12,033 nucleotides of DNA, from the NCBI GenBank assembly GCA_026988735.1, contig JALSKR010000198.1:1-12033 (forward strand). The letters run 5' to 3'. A program made the translations under genes and the position numbers. How positions within the stretch are numbered: position 1 is the stretch's first letter; each line of letters begins with the position of its first letter. The DNA is from Sulfurimonas sp. GTDB taxonomy: Bacteria; Campylobacterota; Campylobacteria; Campylobacterales; Sulfurimonadaceae. Positions 1 through 6,094 of the stretch are shown here, one piece after another. Below the pieces are notes generated by a model that saw only the letters and a list, made by a program, of their open reading frames with translations, was not told the origin of the DNA and made no database searches.

Positions 1-202
1 ATCTGTCTATATAGTCTGAATACAAACAGCCAAATGCGTACAAACTGACAAACTCTTCATCTTTTTTATATCTTTGAAAATTATTAAAACCTATGGTGCA
101 GACCTCTTCATATTTTTTATTTTGATACAAAGTAAATAAATTTTGTTTTATATTATAGGCATAAAGGTTACATGTAACTATAATTAGCAGTAGTAGTTTC
201 AT
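1..202 (-). CDS. Small exported protein, 3' end beyond the window (unrecognised)
   Basis: The ATG at 202 overlaps the stop of the upstream TPR gene in an ATGA arrangement, and the frame stays open for 67 codons to the left edge. A Shine-Dalgarno-like AGGA lies about 8 bases upstream of the ATG. The protein starts MKLLLLIIVTCNLYA, a short hydrophobic signal peptide with a plausible signal peptidase I site after Ala15. The mature part visible here is rich in Tyr, Phe and Lys and includes a stretch ending SLYAFGCLYSDYIDR, which looks helical and could be the start of a TPR-like repeat. I do not recognise a named family. Its overlap with the pilus-type operon suggests a role in the same envelope machine (inference). 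A lipoprotein reading (IVTC at 8-11) is possible but the lipobox is poor. The reading frame and coupling are seen directly; the function is unknown. Confidence 0.72.
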   Translation of the reverse strand, partial: MKLLLLIIVTCNLYAYNIKQNLFTLYQNKKYEEVCTIGFNNFQRYKKDEEFVSLYAFGCLYSDYIDR

Positions 203-1044
203 TTGAATTTTCCTGATTTGATTTCATTTAAAAGAATTTCGGCATTACTGGAGTGTGAAACTTTTATATATTCCTGAAGTGTATGGATTGCTTTGTTTTT
301 TTGGTGAAGCTGCATAAGAGATTTCGCAAAAACAATCCAGCTGGCTTCAATGTTTGAATTGATTTGATTTGTAATAAGTGCATAATTATATGCCTGTTTA
401 TAATTTCCAAGTTCATAATATTTTTTTGCAACAAAAAGACTCAAAGCAGGGTTCCTGCTCTTTTTAAAACGCTTGATAATTTCATAAATATCATTTTGGG
501 TCTCTTTTCTTTGGATAGTGATATTGATTTTTTTCTCTTTTTTTATTGCAGGTGATTCGACTGAGATGTCTTGAACGGCCTCTGTAACTTTTCTTTCTTT
601 GAATTGCTTTTGCTTTGTTTTTTTATATCTGCATTGTGGTTGTCTCACTTCGTGTTGAATGTTTTTCATAAAATTCATTGATGGCTTGAGTGTTTGAAAA
701 GATGTCTCTTTTGTTTTTTTTATGACAACTGTTTTAGGTTGTACTGTTACTGGTTTCGGCTGTACTGCTATTGGCTTAGGCTGTACAGCCATTGGTTCAG
801 GTTGTATTGCTGCCGGCTTTGCTTTTACTGCTGCCGGTTTGTTTTTTGGAGGAAGCATTGGTTTTGGAACTGTTTTTTTTGCTGCCGTAGGCTTTTTTTG
901 TGGTACAGCTTTAGTGTTGGTTGTATAAAAGTAGTAAACAGCCGGAACAATGGCAAACAAAACAATACTGACAATGACGTAAGGTAAAAATGATTTTATT
1001 TTATATCTTCTCCAGCGTTTTTCCAAATCATGAATATTAAGCAT
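199..1044 (-). CDS. MshN-like bitopic TPR protein of a type IV pilus/transformation system
   Basis: A 281-residue protein. A short basic cytoplasmic N-terminus (about 1-18) is followed by one membrane segment (about 19-40), a long Pro/Lys/Ala-rich linker (about 45-125) containing heptad repeats of the type AVQPKPI, a basic region, and C-terminal TPR-like helices (about 199-266, with the AKKYYELGNYKQAYNYAL repeat signature). This TonB-like layout matches MshN of MSHA operons, and the position after an MshM-like ATPase fits. C. jejuni CtsX occupies the corresponding place, but I cannot confirm homology. I chose ATG at 1044 because AGGA lies 7 bases upstream. A TTG at 1077 would add 11 residues but has no Shine-Dalgarno sequence and overlaps the ATPase gene by 41 bp. 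With the chosen start the overlap is 8 bp, suggesting translational coupling. The linker probably lets the periplasmic TPR reach the peptidoglycan or secretin (inference). Confidence 0.8.
   Translation of the reverse strand: MLNIHDLEKRWRRYKIKSFLPYVIVSIVLFAIVPAVYYFYTTNTKAVPQKKPTAAKKTVPKPMLPPKNKPAAVKAKPAAIQPEPMAVQPKPIAVQPKPVTVQPKTVVIKKTKETSFQTLKPSMNFMKNIQHEVRQPQCRYKKTKQKQFKERKVTEAVQDISVESPAIKKEKKINITIQRKETQNDIYEIIKRFKKSRNPALSLFVAKKYYELGNYKQAYNYALITNQINSNIEASWIVFAKSLMQLHQKNKAIHTLQEYIKVSHSSNAEILLNEIKSGKFK
728..832 (-). repeat. In-frame 21-bp tandem repeat in the MshN-like gene
   Basis: Four recognisable 21-bp units lie head to tail at 728-748, 749-769, 770-790 and 791-811, with a degenerate fifth at 812-832. 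Each encodes seven residues: AAIQPEP, MAVQPKP, IAVQPKP, VTVQPKT, and the weaker AAVKAKP at the start. Because the period is a multiple of three, gain or loss of a unit would change the length of the periplasmic linker without shifting frame. The array lies entirely within the Pro/Lys-rich linker just after the membrane segment. Confidence 0.85.
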
Positions 1045-1843
1045 TAATAAGTCCTGTGTGTATGGCAGCCATTTCAATAAATTTGTTGGGAATATGTGTA
1101 GTGCTTAATGGGAAATGAGTGTTTTTTTCATAGGTATGATAAATGTCAAAAAGAGTATAAAGCAGTTTATTGGTATCTCTGTAGTTTCCCTGTGTAAGTT
1201 TGTAAATCTTATTTACTGTTTTTGTGTGAAACATGTTTGCTGTATCAAAACAGTTTGCTTTCATAAGTTTTTTTTGTATATAAATCTTGAGTTCTGCTTT
1301 TGAAGCGTTTTCGAGTTCAAAAGTTTCCCAGATTCTAGTTTGAAAATGTTCTTTTGCGATGAGATCTTCTTTTTCTGTTTTATGCAGAGTTATAACGAAT
1401 TTAATGCATCTTGTATCTGATAAAAGTCTTATTTTTTCCATTAAAACTTCAGAATAGAGTTGGGCTTCATCAAGTAAGACAATCGGTACCTCTTCTACAG
1501 CTCTCTCTTTTACTATTTTCATAAACTGCGTTAAGTTTAAGGTGTCATTATATTGGATGTTGAAAATGTCCTGAGCGAGGACTTTATAAAATTCTGTTTC
1601 ATCTAAAATAGGTGTTTCATAAAGATAGATATTGCACTCTTGTGCTAAATCATCATAAAGCTTACTCAGAAACATACTCTTTCCTGTTCCTGGTTTTCCA
1701 AAAAGAAGCACCATTTTAAGTGGTTTGGCTATTGAGTCTTTTAATGATTTGTATATAGCAGAAACTCTGTCTAGTTGTATATAGTCTTTGGCATTGACTG
1801 TATCTAAGAAAACATTTTTAGAATTTGCAAAGATACTCTCCAT
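1037..1843 (-). CDS. ExeA/MshM-type AAA ATPase of the pilus/transformation operon
   Basis: A 268-residue P-loop ATPase. Walker A is GKPGTGKS at 49-56 and Walker B is IVLLDEAQ at 121-128. A sensor-1-like strand (FVITL, about 149-153) and an arginine in QTRIWE (about 169-174) precede the helical lid, and QGNYRDTNKLL (about 218-228) sits where ExeA-like proteins carry the sensor-2 region. There is no signal peptide or membrane segment, so it is cytoplasmic. It belongs to the ExeA/MshM/TniB-like AAA group, not the PilB/GspE assembly ATPases. The gene lies 3 bp after the secretin gene, as mshM follows mshL. In C. jejuni, ctsP, an NTP-binding protein needed for transformation, follows the secretin gene ctsD in the same way. 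Its exact role is unknown even in model systems. A role in regulating secretin assembly, or membrane partnership with the next gene product, is inference. The start ATG has AAGAAGG about 10 bases upstream. Confidence 0.85.
   Translation of the reverse strand: MESIFANSKNVFLDTVNAKDYIQLDRVSAIYKSLKDSIAKPLKMVLLFGKPGTGKSMFLSKLYDDLAQECNIYLYETPILDETEFYKVLAQDIFNIQYNDTLNLTQFMKIVKERAVEEVPIVLLDEAQLYSEVLMEKIRLLSDTRCIKFVITLHKTEKEDLIAKEHFQTRIWETFELENASKAELKIYIQKKLMKANCFDTANMFHTKTVNKIYKLTQGNYRDTNKLLYTLFDIYHTYEKNTHFPLSTTHIPNKFIEMAAIHTGLINA
1052..1055 (-). promoter_or_regulatory. Shine-Dalgarno site fixing the MshN-like start
   Basis: AGGA on the minus strand stands 7 bases before the ATG at 1044, inside the end of the upstream ATPase gene. 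It favours this ATG over the TTG at 1077, which has only an AT-rich stretch upstream. Confidence 0.6.
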
Positions 1844-1846
1844 AGA

Positions 1847-3463
1847 TTATTTACCTTCTTCTTTGTCATCACTTTGATTCAGCTTTATCTCTTTTTTCTT
1901 TTTTGATGCCATTTCAAGTGTAAGTAATTCGTCACTTAGTCCTTCGTATCCTAAATCACTTAAAGAGATTGAATTTTTTTCACTATGAATAATATGAGGT
2001 TCAATAATTATAACTAATTCTTCAACAGTTTTTGTTGTCGCCTCATGTTTAAATAAATATCCAAGTATTGGTATGCTTCCTAGCAGTGGCACTTGATTTA
2101 CATCTGTTGTATTTTTTGTAGTAATTAAACCACCAAGTATAATTCTGTTCCCATCTTTTACCGTTACAACTGAAGAGAGTTGACGACGACTTAAATCCGG
2201 CGGCATATCTCTTCCAACATTGGAAATGTTTGCCATGTCCGTTGTTGTTTCAGAAAGAGACGGATTTATCTTAAGTGTAATTGTTTTATCATCAGAAATT
2301 TCTGGTGTAATTGTCAGTAAAACACCCGCAAATACTGAGTTGATTGTGTCATTTTGGGTTGTTGCAGCTACCCCACCACCTGTTCCTTGCTGATTCGTTG
2401 ATGAAATAATTTTATAAAAATATTCTGTACCCGCAGTGATTAGTGCCGGTTGGTTGTTTAAAGTAAGAACTTTCGGATTTGATATAGAGTTTACATCTCC
2501 CTGTGTTTTTAAAAACTTAATAACCTCACTTAATTGCCCACCGGCACTCATAGTAAAAAGCTGTGATGCACCCGCTCCGGTAGCTGCAGTATCTGTAATA
2601 ATTCCATCGGTAGGTATTGTTGTACCTATATTGTTATAGTTCGCAGTACTTGCAGACAATTTGACATTTTGCAGAGCATAGAGCTGTTTCCAGTCTATAC
2701 CTGTTGTTCTTCCTTTACTCATAGTAACGGATAATAATTGTACATCTATCAATACTTGTAGTTTTACTTTTTCCTGTAACTTTTTTAAATAATTTTCAAA
2801 GCGTTTGAGTTGTTTATCTGTAGCTGTTACGGTAATAAGCCCTGCGTTTTTGTTTATAATTGGCGCAGGTGCTTTATAAATATCATGTGGACGATTTAAA
2901 ATACTTCGAAATTCAGTATCAAGCTGTTCCCAAAATTTGACTTCATCTGTACTTTCAATTTTTATACCAGAATCCGATGGAGTATTTCCGCCACCTGAAC
3001 TACTACTTTGTGCTGTATTTGATGTAGCGTTAGATCCTCCTCCCTGTTGTTGTGTATTTGAGGAAGAACTTAGTGTAACATCTGTGCTGCCTGAACTTTT
3101 TCTTTGGGAAAGTATATAATCAATATTGAATACTTTTGTTCTAATATAAGATATCTTCAAGAGGTTGTTTTCAAGTGTATAGGAAAGATTATGCTGTGTC
3201 AATATAATATCTAACACTTCATCAATCGTTAAGTTCTTTAAGTTTGTTTTATTCAGTTTTGTTTTTAGGAATTTCTCAGCATTAGGGTCTGTTACTATAA
3301 TACTAAAACCACATTCATCACTCAACTGTTCTACAAAGTCAATGATCTTTGTATTTTTGGCAGAACTGATACTGAAAAGTTCATAAGAACAATCTGCAAA
3401 GCTACTTGTTGAAAGCATCGCGGTCATTATTGTCGCGTAAACCGATGTTTTTATAAATTTCAT
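1847..3463 (-). CDS. mshL: Outer-membrane secretin, MshL type
   Basis: A 538-residue secretin forming the outer-membrane gate of a type IV pilus or DNA-uptake machine. A signal peptide ends near Ala23 (SFA/DCS). A STN/N0-like domain follows (about 25-110), then a low-complexity Ser/Gly/Gln linker (about 121-168), a further periplasmic domain (about 172-235), and the secretin core (about 236-490). Core hallmarks are SNPKVLTLNNQPA (328-340), ILGGLI (442-447), VPLLGSIPILGYLF (458-471) and the final strand EELVIIIEPHII (481-492). The text FNIDYILSQRKSSGSTDV at 112-129 resembles the MSHA-type subfamily. A charged 45-residue tail follows the core. Cys25 and Cys51 could form a periplasmic disulfide. 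There is no convincing lipobox. The gene lies 9 bp after the MshK-like gene and 3 bp before the ATPase. The C. jejuni counterpart is ctsD, required for transformation. The start is supported by AGGG about 7 bases upstream. Confidence 0.93.
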   Translation of the reverse strand: MKFIKTSVYATIMTAMLSTSSFADCSYELFSISSAKNTKIIDFVEQLSDECGFSIIVTDPNAEKFLKTKLNKTNLKNLTIDEVLDIILTQHNLSYTLENNLLKISYIRTKVFNIDYILSQRKSSGSTDVTLSSSSNTQQQGGGSNATSNTAQSSSSGGGNTPSDSGIKIESTDEVKFWEQLDTEFRSILNRPHDIYKAPAPIINKNAGLITVTATDKQLKRFENYLKKLQEKVKLQVLIDVQLLSVTMSKGRTTGIDWKQLYALQNVKLSASTANYNNIGTTIPTDGIITDTAATGAGASQLFTMSAGGQLSEVIKFLKTQGDVNSISNPKVLTLNNQPALITAGTEYFYKIISSTNQQGTGGGVAATTQNDTINSVFAGVLLTITPEISDDKTITLKINPSLSETTTDMANISNVGRDMPPDLSRRQLSSVVTVKDGNRIILGGLITTKNTTDVNQVPLLGSIPILGYLFKHEATTKTVEELVIIIEPHIIHSEKNSISLSDLGYEGLSDELLTLEMASKKKKEIKLNQSDDKEEGK

Positions 3464-3472
3464 TTGAGATCC

Positions 3473-3919
3473 CTACTTATTATAGATTTTAATTTTTTTA
3501 CTTTTACTTTTTGTTGAAAGCAGAAGTTTTTTATTTTTTCGAACTAATAGAACAGAATTTCTACCAACTTTAGCCAGTTTATAACCATAAATATATTTAC
3601 CCTGTTTATACCATTTTCCATTAATCATTGCTGATTTGTTTAAGATGGCATCAAGCCTGAAATGCACAGTTCTGCGTTGTGTGACTTTTTTGTAATTTGC
3701 ATACGCAGAAGATACTGTTTTTTTGGTTGTTTTATTTTTTTTGGAATCATTTTTTTTGTGTAAAAAAATAAAAGGATCTTTTATTCTTGAAATCTCTTTT
3801 TCAGAAATTCCGATTCTTGGTGGCTTAATTGCTTCAATCTGTTCATCAACCCATGCCAGATTGTTGGAAAAAAGTTGCGAAGTCAGAAGGAGCATTAAAA
3901 TCAAGTAGAATTTTTTCAT
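3473..3919 (-). CDS. MshK/PilP-like periplasmic linker protein
   Basis: A 148-residue exported protein beginning MKKFYLILMLLLTSQLFS, a clear signal peptide without a lipobox Cys, unlike classical lipoprotein PilP. The middle is very Lys/Asn-rich (HKKNDSKKNKTTKK, about 54-67). The C-terminal part has the pattern FRLDAILNKSAMINGKWY followed by GKYIYGYKLAKVGRNSVLL, a small beta fold shared by PilP, GspC-HR and MshK proteins that docks onto the secretin. I chose ATG 3919, which overlaps the upstream stop by one base (TAATG). The ATG at 3937 would prepend MGDYIL and spoil the signal peptide. A GGGGGA run lies about 10 bases upstream. The position between the PilO-like gene and the secretin is exactly that of mshK. 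The family call rests on context plus the C-terminal pattern. Related C. jejuni cts operons may have no recognisable homologue (not checked). Confidence 0.78.
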   Translation of the reverse strand: MKKFYLILMLLLTSQLFSNNLAWVDEQIEAIKPPRIGISEKEISRIKDPFIFLHKKNDSKKNKTTKKTVSSAYANYKKVTQRRTVHFRLDAILNKSAMINGKWYKQGKYIYGYKLAKVGRNSVLLVRKNKKLLLSTKSKSKKIKIYNK

Positions 3920-4551
3920 TAGTATGTAATCCCCCATACAGATATATTTAAATCAGAAATCAACGCTTGATCAGCTTTTATATCAAAGTTGTGTATGTCA
4001 ACGACCAGTTCACTCTGCTCTAATGAATTGATAAACTTCAAGGTGTTTTTGTAGTTCGCAGTTGATTCAATTGTAATATCAAGTATATGACCAAAAGAAC
4101 TCTCATTTTTTGCATATTTATTTGTCAGGGTAAGCAGTTTGACATTATATTTTTGTGCATTAGTTGCTATGGAATCAAGATATTCGCCCCATGCCCGTTC
4201 ATCATATATTAAAGATGAAATAGTTTCAATTTTACTTTTTATATAAGAGTTTGTATCTTTTATTACAATTATTTCATTATTGATTTTCTTGATTTCTTTT
4301 TCAAGCTGTAGAATTTTCGATTCAGGATTATGCTGCAGAAATGTTTTATCGGCATTTATCTTTGTTTGAAGATTTTGTACATTGGCTCTTGTCTGTGTGA
4401 ATTTGTCAAATGAACTGTCCCAGAACAGAAGGTATGCAAAGGTGAAAATGATACCGACAACCATCAGGTAAGTCATATAGATATCTTTTTGGGTTTTATT
4501 TTTAAAAGCTGTATCTATTCTGTGGAGATAGTCTTCAAGATTTATTTTCAT
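3919..4551 (-). CDS. MshJ/PilO-like inner-membrane assembly protein
   Basis: A 210-residue bitopic protein. The cytoplasmic N-terminus (about 1-23) is followed by one membrane segment (about 26-44), a coiled coil (about 50-115; regular Leu/Ile spacing with KILQLEKEIKKINNEI) and a compact alpha/beta periplasmic domain (about 120-210) of the ferredoxin-like kind found in PilO, GspM and MshJ. In PilNO or GspLM complexes such a protein heterodimerises with the PilN-like partner and links the cytoplasmic platform to the secretin. The gene starts inside the stop of the PilM-N fusion gene (ATGA overlap), with AAAGGTG about 8 bases upstream, so the two partners are probably made in coupled amounts. 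Topology and context are clear; sequence identity to a specific family member cannot be verified here. Confidence 0.82.
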   Translation of the reverse strand: MKINLEDYLHRIDTAFKNKTQKDIYMTYLMVVGIIFTFAYLLFWDSSFDKFTQTRANVQNLQTKINADKTFLQHNPESKILQLEKEIKKINNEIIVIKDTNSYIKSKIETISSLIYDERAWGEYLDSIATNAQKYNVKLLTLTNKYAKNESSFGHILDITIESTANYKNTLKFINSLEQSELVVDIHNFDIKADQALISDLNISVWGITY

Positions 4552-6083
4552 AATATACGCACCTTTAACTCACTGAAGTATTTATTTGTTTTGACATCAA
4601 AGACAATCTCTTCAAGGGTAAATTTGTATTTTCCTTCATAAGTCTTAGTAAGATACTCAACAAGTTGTGTAATTTTTCTGTCATTATTGGCAACTAGATA
4701 AAAAGTCAGTACTTTTGTTTTATTATCTTCTGTATATTTTGCTTCTTCAATCTTTACACCATACTTGTTCAAGTTTTTAGTGAACATTGTTAAAAGCTTT
4801 GCTTTCATAGGATAATCAACTTTTACTTCATGAATTTTCATAAGAGTGTTTTTTTTCTCAGAATATTCTGTTTTTTCTTTGGCAAGCAGTTTCAATGACT
4901 TTTCTTTGTCTGCTTTTCTGTTTTTAATAGTTGCTTCTCTGGTTATTTTGATATTATGAATCTCTTTGTATTTTTGTTTGAGCAGATCTTCTTGCAGAGT
5001 CTGTGCATATGTGAGTATCCAGTATGTTATAGGGTAGGCAAACGCAAGAGCAAAGGAAACAAATATTAAAATTATCAATTTGCCGCTTTCTCGTTTGATG
5101 AATTTCGGCGGTCGTCTGTAATCAGTAAAATTACATTCATATATTTCATCTTTTGGCAGTGTTGTATAAATATGCATAAGGGCATGCAGTTGATCTACAT
5201 ATTCGTTTTCAGTCTCAAAACCGTAATCAAATTCAAATTCACTTGACTTTATATTTAACTCAACTTCGAGCATTTCATAAAGTTTTGTCACAGTAGGAAG
5301 TTGTGCCCCTATATATACATGCTCAAATTTTTCAATATCAAATGCTCTTTTTGCATAGGTGAGAATATCATTGATATTTGCAAACAATTCTTTATAAAGA
5401 CGGATAAAAAATTCTTTGTAATCACTTGTAGTTTCTTTAAGATTTTCTTTTGAAAAAAAGTGTATAAACTCGTTATATTCAATTCTCTCACCATACAGTT
5501 CACAAAAACGCTCATGCATTTCTACAAGAGAATATTTTAAAGATTTTGTATAAACAAATTCTTTGTTGCCGTAAATAGTCAAAAATGCATCATTTTCCTG
5601 AATATATATAAAACAATGCACACCGTTGCTGTCGATGAGCTCTTTTGTATAAAGTGATTTGATTAAAAGAGGCGAAGGAATGATGACATCAATATATTTT
5701 ACTTTTTCAACAATTTTTATAAAAGTATTGGTTATATCCAAAGGGTCTACGATAAAGACATGAAAATATCTGTTCTCTTCATCTAATGTGTCAAATGACT
5801 CAATGTAGCGAATTTTATACTCAACTGCCTGATCAAGGGCCAGTTCATCATATGCTTTGTTGCTAATAGCATCAAATAAATCTTCCTCAGGAATATTTTT
5901 ACTGATTGCAATTTGGGCATTTATAAATTCTTTTGTACTGATATATGAAATTACAAACTGATCTTTTGAAAATTTTGGAGTTGTTGTTTCTGTGATGAAA
6001 CTCGATATTCCACTAAAGTATGTCTCTTTGTATGGATTAATTGATAATACACTTGAAAAAGAGTGTTGTGTTGATGTATTCAT
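4548..6083 (-). CDS. MshI/GspL-like fusion of PilM-type and PilN-type domains
   Basis: A 511-residue protein joining two parts that are separate proteins in most type IVa pilus systems. Residues 1 to about 310 form a soluble cytoplasmic domain with the alternating strand/helix pattern of the actin-like PilM/GspL cytoplasmic fold (for example VHCFIYIQENDAFLTIYG, 155-172). A juxtamembrane basic segment (YRRPPKFIKRESGK, 322-335) leads to a membrane span (about 335-357). A charged coiled coil (about 362-412) and a PilN-like periplasmic domain (about 420-511) follow. It should sit in the inner membrane, pair with the PilO-like protein encoded next, and contact the assembly ATPase. It is the first gene of the pilus-type block, 11 bp after the carboxypeptidase gene, with AGGA about 9 bases before the ATG. 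The fold of the N-terminal half is inferred from context and pattern, not from a search. Confidence 0.78.
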   Translation of the reverse strand: MNTSTQHSFSSVLSINPYKETYFSGISSFITETTTPKFSKDQFVISYISTKEFINAQIAISKNIPEEDLFDAISNKAYDELALDQAVEYKIRYIESFDTLDEENRYFHVFIVDPLDITNTFIKIVEKVKYIDVIIPSPLLIKSLYTKELIDSNGVHCFIYIQENDAFLTIYGNKEFVYTKSLKYSLVEMHERFCELYGERIEYNEFIHFFSKENLKETTSDYKEFFIRLYKELFANINDILTYAKRAFDIEKFEHVYIGAQLPTVTKLYEMLEVELNIKSSEFEFDYGFETENEYVDQLHALMHIYTTLPKDEIYECNFTDYRRPPKFIKRESGKLIILIFVSFALAFAYPITYWILTYAQTLQEDLLKQKYKEIHNIKITREATIKNRKADKEKSLKLLAKEKTEYSEKKNTLMKIHEVKVDYPMKAKLLTMFTKNLNKYGVKIEEAKYTEDNKTKVLTFYLVANNDRKITQLVEYLTKTYEGKYKFTLEEIVFDVKTNKYFSELKVRIL

Positions 6084-6094
6084 TAACTATAATC

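Noticed and set aside
364..987. Plus-strand open frames over the TPR gene, including Cys/Tyr/Phe-rich ones
   Set aside because: They are the antisense reading of the Pro/Lys/Gln repeat linker; the repeat makes long open frames in several frames. No ribosome binding site or plausible protein composition.
1045..1077. TTG start for the MshN-like protein
   Set aside because: It lacks a Shine-Dalgarno sequence and overlaps the ATPase gene by 41 bp; ATG 1044 has AGGA at good spacing and gives a normal bitopic N-terminus.
3389..3397. Possible lipobox in the secretin (SFADC, Cys25)
   Set aside because: Asp at the -1 position is incompatible with lipoprotein processing; signal peptidase I cleavage after Ala23 is more likely.
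3920..3937. Upstream ATG for the MshK-like protein (MGDYIL extension)
   Set aside because: It puts polar residues before a textbook signal peptide; ATG 3919 overlaps the upstream stop by one base, matching the coupling seen at other junctions.
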